Shown here: piece after piece, positions 49,288-59,585 of the stretch | Layout: every line of letters starts with the position of its first letter | Position numbering within the stretch: position 1 is the stretch's first letter | Assembly: GCA_003952965.2 (NCBI GenBank) | Contig: RXIC02000016.1 | Location: 62,768-126,767 of the forward strand | Origin: Morella rubra | Taxonomy: Eukaryota; Streptophyta; Magnoliopsida; Fagales; Myricaceae | Reading direction: 5' to 3' | DNA length: 64,000 nucleotides | The notes under the pieces: generated by a model | Database searches by the model: none | Told to the model about the DNA's origin: nothing | Seen by the model: only the letters and a program-made list of their open reading frames with translations | Program-made: the position numbers and the translations under genes

Positions 49288-50989
49288 TCATTCTGACTCA
49301 CTATCCATACTTCCCATGGCCTTCAACCCTCTGGGTCTCTGCATCACCTGTAGACAAATCACATATCCTTCAGCAACTGTGAATTTATCAGAATTCCATA
49401 TATTTGGTTGCTCAGAAAACAGAGGTAAAAGTAGGAAGTACATTTAAGTCGAAACTCAGGTTGAGCGGATTTTTTTGTTTTTTGCTTCCAAATCTCAAGT
49501 ACCAAACACTCAAAATATCATTTAATTTCCTTCTCTTTTCCTGCATTTCTCAGCAACCAAACTGTATGAAGCAAAGCATTAAACAGACACAACAAAGGGT
49601 AGAGAGAAGATCGAGGGAAACCAATCAGTACCTTCTTTGAAGCCTTTTTCTCCCTCACCTCATACCTCTCTTGGCATAGATCTGATAGCCATGCACCTGG
49701 ACTGACCAACTGCACACGGAATACACGAGAAGTAAGGAATAAACATACATGCAAGTCTCAAAAGTAGTTTTCTACCAAATTTTCATGTCAAAACAGAAAA
49801 TTGCTCATTGCTATGATTAAGAGAGTTACGAGTAGGCTTTTCTGTATCAGCTTAGCCCTCTTCTTGGGCCTTTGAGGAAGCTTACACCCTTTCATAGCCA
49901 TAAAATCCTCCTCCTTTTCTTTGCTGGACAGTGTAATAAACAGCTTTGGCCAAACAAACCCTCTGTCTTCCTTTACATGATCCATCAACACCTTCCCATT
50001 ATCATCCAAACCCAACGAACCCCTTGTTGTGTAATATCGATCCTCCTTGTCCGGCGATGCTACTGTTGCCTTCCGGTTATTCATTGGCAAGTCAGAGTTC
50101 CTAAGGACCAAAAAGAAACAGGAAGTATTAACACTTTCGTTATCCAAATAATTAGATTGGCTTTGTGAAAGACACACTTAAACATTACAGTGAAAACTCT
50201 TTTTCATTCATCATATAATAACAACCACTGAGACAACTGGTGCATAATTCCTATATTCCTACCTTTCCTTAGAAACAAGTTAGTGTAAATCAACTTGCAC
50301 TTCCTTTTTCTGTTTTGTTCCAATTACTTCCTTCTATTTACAATGCTGCACCATCAGATCAAATTAACCTAAGAAAATGCAACCGACCAGATATAGAATA
50401 ATGGCTAATGTAAGCAAGGGAGTAAAATCGAATGCTTTTCATGGATCTAAACTAAACATGCCAGCCACTCCAACGAACACCGTTACATCCTTTTTTTTTT
50501 CTTCTTCTTCTTTTGTTTCCTCCTGCTGTTTCCCCCCCAACCTTTTCCTAGCAACCAACAGAGAGAGTAAATTCGTCCTGTAAGCCTTCTAAAGCTTGAA
50601 ACTTCCTCTACCTCTACCACTACCACTACCACTCATTTTGTTTTGAAGAAACCCCGTACAATACTCCAACTTTACATTTAAATTGTCAAATCGCTTCAAA
50701 CTGCTAAAGATTTTTCTCTCTCTCATCGTCAGGGTGTTTGTTTGTCTTACTTGTGGAGTCTTTGGAGCTGCGGAGAACCCAAGCCTTTCTCGGCAGTGCC
50801 AACGACGCGGCGATCGACACGAGAAGTGATTTTCTTCTTCCCTAAACAGTCGGATTTGTCGGCCAAGCTTTGGTCTTTGACTTTCACGCATCTAAGCCTC
50901 TTTCTGTTACCCCATTGCAGCCCAAAGTCCTCCGTAGCTCTATTGATGTTATGCCCTCTTTGACTCTTGGCTTCCGTTTCCTTTTCCAT
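49288..50989 (-). CDS. DUF1639 family protein, ~215 aa
   Basis: Coding exons on the minus strand: 50989-50751, 50100-49830, 49709-49632 and 49347-49288, all GT-AG with a continuous frame. Diagnostic segments are LQWGNRKRLRCVKVKD near the N terminus and the DUF1639 core WPKLFITLSSKEKEEDFMAM, then KGCKLPQRPKKRAKLIQKSL, SPGAWLSDLCQERYEVREKK and the C-terminal RPRGLKAMGSMDSESE. The core is basic and lacks a signal peptide or membrane segment, so a nuclear or cytosolic location is plausible. The molecular function of the family is unknown to me. I chose the ATG at 50989 because the family motif follows closely. An upstream exon ending at 51121 carries an in-frame ATG at 51208 that would add 30 residues if the second of two tandem AG acceptors (exon from 50991) is used. 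Confidence 0.85.
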
Positions 50990-52622
50990 TCCTCTGCAAC
51001 AAAAACCCATACCTTTACAAATTAGGCAGTACCCATTTGTGTTTACCTTCTGAAAGCAATAGAACACACCGAGAAATTGAGATAATTTGCTAGAAAATTG
51101 TGGCAATGATAAGTGCTTACCGACCTCAAGATCTAAGGAGCACACGACGGGTTCTATGCAGAGGCTCTCAAAATCAGCCTGCATTTTCAATCGTAAGGCA
51201 ATATTCATCAATGCAATTCTACATAAAGGAAAGCCCGCCAACAAAGCGAATAAAAGAGTGAAGAAGTTGTTTGATTGCTGAGGAAGTCTGGGGAGAGAGA
51301 GGAAATAAACAAAGGAAGAATCCAATCGCAATTACCACGCTCAAAATAGCTCATTTCGCATCCTTTAGGAGTTCTCCTCGGCAACCAAACAATCCATGAC
51401 TGCAAATGCAGAGAGAGAGGGGATGGGGGTAGAGCGAGAGCGAGAGAAATCGAAAGAGTTGAAAAAAAAAAGAGTTGTAATTTCTCACAGCAAATCAAAA
51501 AGAAAAGAATTCCAGAGAAAAGTCAGGGAATGAAAAATCAGCATCCCAAGCTTTTGTATTCTTTGAGCTAAAGAAATCAAACTATAGACAGGGAAAAAAA
51601 AAAGGGGCTGTATTCTGTAATCTTCACCCAAATTGATCTCCCTCTGTTTTCTCTGCTCTGTTTCTTCTCACCCTACTTCGGTTTTCTTCGCTAAAAACTT
51701 GAAAGTTCACATTTGGTATGGAAAATAGGTTGGAAATGACAATGACCGTGGGATGTTGAATGGACGGCCAGATGATTTTCCCTCCAACTCACCCAGCATC
51801 CGCCTTTGCCAAATTGGTGCTTGGAGGGTTTCTTTGGCCTCTTGGAGCACGTGACAATGACTTAGAGCACGTGACATTGCCAATCTCAACCATCCATGGA
51901 CTGTATTGCAGTATTGGTTGATTCTGATCTTCACAGTTTACACAAGTTGGGGTTTAGAAAGGTTGGGGAAGGACTTCACACTTATCACACTGACCTGTAA
52001 ATTGGGCCGTTGATTAACAATTAGAGAAGCCCAACGTAGCCCATAACTGAAAACTTGCCACCAAATATGGCCCAGCCCATGCTCATTCCAACCAAACATG
52101 GGCCCGAGTCTTTTATTTGGCTCAAGCAGTCGGCTCAGTTCAAGCTTAGCATTCTTTTTTTACTCTTCTGGTGTGTTTGCATTTGGTCATTTAACCGGCT
52201 TATTTGCTTGAATATGGACCTTAAACATTTGGTCCATTCAGCTACTTTTACACCTGATGACGACTGGGAAGATCCAAACAAGATTTAAACCTTTGGTGTT
52301 CTTTTACACTAATCAGCATATTAAATCCCCACAAAAACCTTTTTAGCATAGCATGGCTTCAAAGGCAATGACTGAATGAAGTTGACGCATGACCAAAATG
52401 ACGATAACATTTTTGACCCATTTTACATATGTTGATAATATTATTATTAATTCATTAAGTCATCGAGAGTATTATTGTCATAAGAATGATGCAAAGTATA
52501 TATTAATAGTTGAAGGGTGTAATAAGTCAAACTCTTATAATTGATAGGTGAAAATTGTATTTATATCCTGAAATTGTCTAAGATAATTTGTATCCTTCAC
52601 TATCAAATTAGATGTATCTCTT

Positions 52623-52799
52623 GTGGCTGTTGGTGCTACCGACTATTAAGTCCGATTTAACTATCGGCTCTTTGAGTTCGGTTTATTATAAGACCTCTTA
52701 GTTCGTTTAGGTCTTTTGTTAGCTTTCAAATTGTTTTTATGTTTTGTATTGGCTGTTCGAATATTAATATATTATTTCTGTTGCTTTAAAAAAAAAAAT
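52623..52799 (+). mobile_element. Possible retroposon tail with poly-A and target-site duplication
   Basis: A block of about 175 bp ends in an A11 run (52788-52798). The candidate target-site duplication is TGTATCTCTT (52613-52622) and TGCATCTCTT (52800-52809), nine of ten matching. The sequence before the poly-A is T-rich, like a LINE 3' UTR. Length and lack of coding potential suggest a 5'-truncated insertion. Confidence 0.4.
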
Positions 52800-54300
52800 T
52801 GCATCTCTTAACGAGCCAGAGCCAGAGCCAGAGGAGCTTGCCGCGGAAGCCTCTTTCCAATGACTAGCTGGAGTTCATAACTATCTCGACTCTTGCAAAA
52901 GCCCTGCTAAACAGAGACACAAGTGGCTAATAACTCATTTGGGGATTAAAGTTAAAGTTCACTAGAAAGAAGAGCTGAAACCGAATTGAATAATGTATAG
53001 GAGCTAGGCTTTACTGACAAATGCTGTCCTTTTCTTGGACACTTGGGATCATTTCCATGCCTTTGTTTTAAAGCCAGAGGGGGTCCTGCCAAGTGCTAAC
53101 CTGGTGGTTGTGGTACGGCGCAGTGGGTTCCTGACCCACCCAAATTCACAGCGGTTAATATGGCATAGAAAGCAATAGGGACCATCGGTTCAAAATTTGA
53201 GGCCCCATATGCCAGTGTTGGTATTTGAAGCGAAAAGGGTAGTCATGAGTCAGGAGTCATGAAGCAGGGAATTTTTAATCTTCTTCTGGCACCATGCAAG
53301 GCATTCTTATGTTAGATAAATGATGCTGTTGGATCTGAGTGAGAACATCAAACCGGCTCTCCAAGTATATCCAACCTAATCATCTTAAAAAAAACCATAG
53401 AAAGGGGTTGGCTTTGGAGTGTTTTGTACTGTTTCGACTTTGCTGATTGCAAGTTAAACACACTTTAGGTATGCAATTGGATGACCTAATTCCACATGGG
53501 TCGGCAAGAAAAAGTAAGATCGAGAAAAAGGAAAAGAAAACCCTTAATCAACATTAAAAGTAAATAGAAGAAAAAGGGTAAAAGAAACAGAGGCAAGTAA
53601 AGTAATGAAAAGATCCTGAGATGTTTGGGAAGTTACAAGGAAACTTGCTTTATTTCAAAATATCTACTCCTTCATGAAGAGTCCTACTTGCGTCACTCGT
53701 CCTGCTTTAGTTTCAGACATTGTAGTACAATCGAGAATTTTCTGGGAAGATTCATGTCTTACAACGGTCAATTAGGTCTAGACTCTAGAAAGCAGTGGAC
53801 GCAGTTTGTAGAGATAAAGAGGCATAAGGGGTCGGTCAAGTATGTAGGCGAGAAATTGCTGATCTTTTTCATTTCACAAGAAGCCTTTGTTATGAAGTTA
53901 CCAATCCAAGCCATTGGATTACACGTTTATTGTGAAAATATCACCTAAACTGACTCTGTCCTGTAATAGTCAGATTTGAAAACAGCTGAGGAAAACAAAA
54001 GAAATCAGCGAATTCAATGCGCGGATTTTGATGTTCTACCTTATAGTATGCGTGGTATTCTGCATCTTGATAAGTTAGGTTTTGCTAATATTAGATTTTA
54101 GGCTTCTAGGTCTGTTTTTGGATTGTTTTTTTTTGTTTTTTTGAGTCATTTGTTTGGTTTTTAGAACCTTAGATTTTGAATGTAACCACAATATTCCTCT
54201 GGCATAAGTAAAGATTTTGAATAAAATTCGTAGGTACCTTCCTTTTTTGTAAAAAGAAAAAAAAAACACCAACAGATTGATTAAGATTATCTTTCTTTTT

Positions 54301-54346
54301 CTAGAGCTTCACCAATACTTCTAGAGATTCACCAATACTTCTAGAG
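54301..54346. repeat. 20-bp tandem repeat
   Basis: The unit CTAGAGATTCACCAATACTT is repeated with one substitution between the two full copies, followed by a third partial copy (CTAGAG). Confidence 0.85.
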
Positions 54347-55560
54347 TTCCAAATGGGTAATTTTTTAGCATCATTTCAAACCTCATAATCTCTTGACTAG
54401 ATAGATCATTGTCCTGGACAATCAAACATCCTCATCACAAAAGGAAAACTGTGAACATCTATGAATTGGTCTAATTCCAAGAGGATGTAGACTATGCACC
54501 AACTTGTTTCTGTCAAAAATTAGGTAGCCATTGTAGCCATTCACTAACACGATTACACCCACTAGAACAGCTACCATTTTCTTTCTCATTAGGGATATTA
54601 ATTGAAAAACCAGCTCATACTCGGCTGATTTTCTAGTTGATGTTAACTTCAAGTCGCCTAGACCAAATAAGAACAACATGCTATCATCATCATTAACAGA
54701 CAGAACAGATCCATTTCCTTTGAAAATCAAATGGACAGTGAGATTTGCCAGCCTTGTGAAGCTTGAAAACAAATCAACATTCCTTTGTGGAAGGCAAAAA
54801 GCATTATTGGGTCAGTGTTCACCAAACATGCCACTAAGATTTTGTCTTTGGTAAATCACTTAGATATTCTACCTACTGTTTAGAGTGCTGGTAGTTAGTC
54901 ACTTTCACAAAGGGGCACTCTTTTTTAATTAGCCAAGACATGTGATTAGCAATTTTAATCTCCTTCTCTCCCTTGCACTAAAGAAATTGAAATGAATATA
55001 ATTCATTCTATGTCTTTCCTGCATCTTCTTTGGAGTATAAATGGCTATTTGGGTAGAAAATAAAGAAGAAAACCAAATAAACTATTTCCAAATGAAGGAT
55101 AATTTTGTTATTCCCTTAGATTGAATTGGGAATTTCCTTCAATTTGGGACGTTGACAAAAAAGAAGAAGCAATATTTCTTAATTATTTTGGGGATACAAT
55201 TGATGACGAACCAGGAATCATGCCCCCCATTTTCGTTCCAGCACAAGCAGTTCAACAAACTACAAAAAGCTCAACATACATTCACACCCCGAGTCCTACC
55301 TAAAAAGAAACTCAAAACAACTCATCAACCTCTCATTTCCTACCGAAACAAGAAATCAGAATCATTTCCACCTGCGGAAATTACTCGCAGGACAACAGAG
55401 AAAGAAAATTAAACTACTAATAATATCGTATACTCCGCACAAAAATGCCAAAACAGTAGTTAAGAAGACAGCAAAAAGTGGGGACGCACCAAGCCATTCT
55501 TGACAGCTGTATGACAATGGCAGGGCCAACCTGTACTATCACCCCACAACGTTCATATTC

Positions 55561-55708
55561 TCTCTCTCTCTCTCTCTCTCTGGTTTATAAATACTACTAA
55601 CCCATTGCCATTGGCTTCCACTGCATCTCTACCATTCCTTTGTTGCCAAACGGAAATCCATCTCCAACGAAGGAATTGTAGAGCTTCTTCCTCCTAGCTT
55701 TAAGAGAG
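55561..55708 (+). promoter_or_regulatory. Core promoter and leader of the arabinogalactan peptide gene
   Basis: A (CT)n pyrimidine patch (55561-55581) is followed at once by a TATA box (TTTATAAATA, 55584-55593), 116 bases before the ATG at 55709. Transcription probably starts near 55620, giving a leader of about 90 bases with no upstream ATG after that point other than near-start context. Confidence 0.65.
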
Positions 55709-55888
55709 ATGGAGGCAATGAAGTTGAAGCTCTTTGTTGCAATCTTGGTGGCGTTGATGGCCATCTCTTCTGTGCAAAAAGCTGCAGCAGCTGAAGCTCC
55801 AGCGCCAAGCCCAACATCTGACTCTGCCATCTTTGTGCCCACATTCTTTGCGTCTCTCGCAGCTCTGGCTTTTGGGTTGTTCTTCTGA
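55709..55888 (+). CDS. Arabinogalactan peptide (AG-peptide, GPI-anchored), 59 aa
   Basis: Intronless 59-residue preproprotein. A signal peptide (MEAMKLKLFVAILVALMAIS, then SVQKAAA) is followed by a mature peptide of about a dozen residues with the AP/SP glycomodule EAPAPSPTSDS; its prolines are expected to be hydroxylated and carry arabinogalactan. A C-terminal hydrophobic tail (IFVPTFFASLAALAFGLFF) serves as GPI-anchor signal. This layout and the EAPAPSPTSD core resemble Arabidopsis AGP13/AGP14-type peptides from memory. The product should sit on the outer face of the plasma membrane or in the wall. A TATA box with a CT patch lies at a suitable distance upstream. Function beyond the class is unknown. 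Confidence 0.9.
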   Translation: MEAMKLKLFVAILVALMAISSVQKAAAAEAPAPSPTSDSAIFVPTFFASLAALAFGLFF

Positions 55889-57195
55889 GCTATAATGGTC
55901 AACTCCGACGACCACATAGATGGGCAGCATGATGGTTCATTTATCTTTAACCCCTTTTCTCATCTCTCTCTCTCTCTCTCTCTCGAAATTGACAAGTATC
56001 AAGCTTTTCACGACTTTGAGAGATGAGAGTGGAAACGGGTTTGGATCTTATTTCATTATTTTTGAAAGGTTCAGGTTAATTTAACTATTGTTCATTTTGT
56101 TCATTTGGTTGATGGGATTTGTTTGATTATGATTGATGTGTTCTTTTATGGTATTGTAATATAAAGTCTGTTTATTTGTGTATTTTCTTAGATGGGATAG
56201 ATTCAGGCTAATAAGGAGATCCTCTGGAGTAATGTAGTGACTGGTGGTGGATATTTGATCTCTTTCTTGTACTTCTTGTTCCATTGTTTCCTCGCCTTTT
56301 GTATTTGTGACCCATTTGCTGTAATAAATTATATTCTTGTACATTACATTTCTGGAAAAAAAAAAAAAAAATTCTGTCTCTTATTTGAAAGAATTTCATT
56401 ATTGGCCGGACTTGGCCAAGGATTTGAGTTACCATGTCTGTTTATCCTTCGAAGGGGTGAAAAATGAAAGAAGCCAACTTCAGTGTTTGGAGGTGTGAGG
56501 TAAGAATCAGTGATGAGCTGTCGCTTGGCAGATCTAAGGGGTTTTTGTGTGGCTATGGACCTAAGGTAAAAGACACTGTTTTGCTGGTACTGATGTCATA
56601 GACAGTGGCATGTGAATTCAACAGTCAGAAAGAGGGTTCTGAGTGAAATCTAAAAAGCAAACTTGACGTAAAGTGTCTCTGAAGCATTAAAAAAATTAAG
56701 GCATTTGTCTGGTTTTTGGCTGTGGACCTTGAAAGCGTCTCCTGTTGTCAACAAATTATGCAGTACTCCATAGCCAACTTGCACAATGAGACTTTGGAAA
56801 GAGATAGGAAATTACACTGACAATAACAGGTTGCCATGTAGTTACTGATTTGGTGTCTTGGTTTCCCTTAAAAACTTAAAACAGAGTGAATTTGACCAGC
56901 AAGAAGTATAGGGGTTCGAATGAGAAGTCCATTTTTTTATGTTCTAAGAAACTCTAAAGCATTCATGGATGACTTCATTGGATGCTCCCGATGAAACCTC
57001 CAAAATGGGCCAGGTCTACCCAAAAACTTGTGGTTGTGATGAATCAAAACCACTAGGGAAGAAAACATGTCTGTGGAATGCACATCGAAAGAATTGGTTT
57101 AAAATCATGATGTGATGGCAACTTCTGACTGTTCTATTGTAAGCTCCCAATGTTGTTAGTGAAAGCTTCTTTCGTCCCCAAATGTGCCGCCTCCA

Positions 57196-57198
<3 letters not shown>

Positions 57199-57242
<44 letters not shown>
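57199..57242. repeat. (AT)22 microsatellite
   Basis: Perfect AT dinucleotide run of 44 bases. It is probably length-polymorphic and may be under- or overcounted in assembly. Confidence 0.97.
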
Positions 57243-57246
<4 letters not shown>

Positions 57247-58129
57247 AAAAACAGATCATTGTCTTTACATTTTTTGGGACTTTCAGAGAAGCTTTGTTTA
57301 TTATCTAGACCTTCTTCCTGGTGCGACCACTTCCATGAAAAAAAATTCCAAAACTTTTGAGTTCTAGAAACTGGCAAGGCATTAACCTTTTGTTTATTCT
57401 CTGTAGTAACTTGCAAACAATTAAGGTGGTAAAGTATATGCTAAGGCGTGTAAAGAAGGGAAAATTTGAACGCTTCTTGAAAGAAATATCTCAAGAAATA
57501 AAAGGAAATTGAGAAATTATTGAACTGGGGTAATGATGTGAACCTATGAACTGCACATGCTTTCTGGGGTCGTGGAAAGTTGGAGACCATACAGAGACAA
57601 CTTGCAAAGACAACAAAACCCACCTTTGTTTAACCTCACTTATTGCCTTAATTTCAGAACCCTCGACTCAATTTGATTTCTTCTTCTTCTTCTTCTTGTT
57701 TTGTTCATTCTGTGCTCCCCCTGCATAATGTCATCTCCACCCACCACATGCATGAAACAAAGAAGATCCTTCCCTCTTCGAATTTGCTCAGGTTTATCTT
57801 TAAAATTGACTAAACTAGAATATAAGAAAGATCTCAAACATGAAACATGGCAGATCATATGAATATGCTTTGCACATGGAGTCTATATCAGATTTAAAGG
57901 CAGAAGACAGACATACATGATTACTCGCAAGAGTAGTTAGATTGAGGTAAGCTTTGTCTCTACGCCAAGGCTTCGAGAGGAATGGGCCCCGGCAATTAGT
58001 GCCAACCATGTTACTTTGCTTCATCGCTTTTATTCTCTTTTTTGTCGAACAGAGATTCCACATTTTCTTAGAAGATACTGATTTCATCATTCTGACATAG
58101 GCATCGTTTTTCAACATTTGATATCTTAT

Positions 58130-58134
<5 letters not shown>

Positions 58135-58161
<27 letters not shown>

Positions 58162-58405
58162 GGTGGGTGGGGGAGGGTAACGAGGGATAAATCTGCACCA
58201 CCCCTATGCACTGGGCCTGGATAAACCTGGATCAAAATAGTCCCATTGAAAGGTTTAACATTAAGATAAACCTCGGACGTGATGCAGCGAGCTCTCATCA
58301 CGCATATCATTTAAGTCGCTATATTTTTGTTGCTATGGAGATTAAAACCAAGGACCTTCCATTTAGAAGGCATTCACCTTCGCCATTTCACCCACACTCG
58401 AGCAT
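58135..58405 (-). mobile_element. Possible SINE, reverse orientation, with poly-A (T27 on plus)
   Basis: Read on the minus strand, the block has a possible A box (TGGGTGAAATGG, near 58400), a weak B box (GGTTTTAATCTCC, near 58340), a body and a 27-base A run at its end (T run 58135-58161 on plus). The body next to the A run is C-rich (CCCTCCCCCACCCACC). I could not find a convincing target-site duplication, so the ends are uncertain. Confidence 0.4.
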
Positions 58406-58711
58406 ATTATTATTCGTAAATTTGACTATGCCAAACCTAACATTTTGTTCTGTCTTTTTGTGGGTACTACTTCTGGTGCTAAGAAAGATGAAAATGATAC
58501 TGCAAACAGTTTGTGAAAAAGAAACCCTACGAGAAGTACATGCGTATCTTACTTATCGGACTCCTTGAACCATGCAGCTCTCTCTATAGTGCATGATATT
58601 GAAAAGCTTAAGTTAAACGAAGGAATTTTATACTTCTTCCTTGGTTATTTCTCAAAGCAGAAAGATGGTAAGTTGGTGACTGTGATCATATGAGATCAGG
58701 ATCTTCTCCAA

Positions 58712-58891
58712 TTTGCTGTCCGAATTGGATGATCCAATTTAAAGAAATTTAATCACATAGCAGATAAGTCTCACAACATTCAATATTGTCTGTATTAATT
58801 ACCGAACATCGTAAACCCCACAGTAATACCTATATATTATGTCTATTTCCCTTCGAATTGGAGTATTTAACTATCTAATTCGGACAGCAAA
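58712..58891. mobile_element. MITE with near-perfect terminal inverted repeats (180 bp)
   Basis: The termini TTTGCTGTCCGAATTGGAT (58712-58730) and the inverted copy at 58873-58891 match at 18 of 19 positions. The interior is AT-rich, has no coding potential, and shares an ACATTCAAT...TATTAATTA core with the degenerate array at 18650-19060. Size and structure fit a miniature inverted-repeat transposable element. The superfamily is unclear because no clean target-site duplication is visible. Confidence 0.7.
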
Positions 58892-59585
58892 ACTGCAGAT
58901 TTATATCCAGCTTGTGTAGAAAGGCCAGGCTGGACAGGCTAACTTACCAAAACCTTTTCTGAAACCTACGGCCAAAATTGGTTGTGAATTTAGAATAGTA
59001 CAATTGGGTTGACACAAAAGCCGGTTGATGACTAAACCAACTCGGTAGAGCTGAAAATTCGCTTCCTACCACATGTTTGCAACAAGAAACTTCCCTAGAG
59101 GGCATTCTTTTACCTGTGGAAGGTGATTGTTATAGAACTTTCCCTTAGGGGACATTCAAAAGACTTCATGAAGAATCGGAAAGGTGGGACTGAATTGGAG
59201 TCTAGGGAGGAAACTTAATATCTTTCCCATCTGCAACTAAAAATTAGCATTTGTTAAAATGTACTAATCACGTTTAATTCAGTAACTATCCGCTGCCCTA
59301 CAACATCCATGTACAATTCTATAAATCTGCATTCTAGCTACACAAGTTAGACCTAACTAATTCTACCCAGGCTGTTCAATTCCAGTCTGGGAATCCAAAA
59401 CTTTGGGGTCAATGGGCCAAAACTACATATACAGATTACATGCTACAATTATTGTACAATGAGAAAAAAAAAACACCATTCACACTATAGCACAGCCTAT
59501 TCAATTCTCATTTCGGATTTACCTTTGTATAGAATCTCTGCTCTGAAACCAGCCTAAGTCATTTCCTACTCTGTTAATGTTTAAC

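Larger units (their letters stand above)
51122..55580. other. DUF1639 leader/promoter and long intergenic region
   Basis: The first few hundred bases include the probable 5' UTR exons of the minus-strand DUF1639 gene (with a likely 5' UTR intron near 51221-51336) and GA/CT-rich promoter-like DNA near 51.4 kb. From 51.7 kb onward no gene is recognised. Open frames at 53625-53948 and 54422-54772 have no recognisable domain. A retroposon-tail-like insertion (52623-52799) and a short tandem repeat (54301-54346) are present. Confidence 0.5.
55889..59585. other. Intergenic region between AG-peptide gene and MED13
   Basis: Begins with the AG-peptide 3' UTR, including a short (CT)n tract near 55963-55984. 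No other gene is recognised. It holds an (AT)22 microsatellite (57199-57242), a SINE-like block with a T27 run (58135-58405) and an inverted-repeat element (58712-58891). The end contains the 3' UTR of the minus-strand MED13 gene. Confidence 0.5.

Noticed and set aside
53081..53240. Possible second SINE with a GGTTCAAAATT string
   Set aside because: The A-box match is poor and spacing to the B-box-like string is wrong; no poly-A or target-site duplication.
53625..53948. 107-codon plus-strand open frame
   Set aside because: No recognised family and no supporting promoter or splice signals; flanked by repeat-like DNA.
54422..54772. 116-codon minus-strand open frame with a hydrophobic stretch
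   Set aside because: The frame begins at a TTG, not an ATG, and has no recognisable domain.
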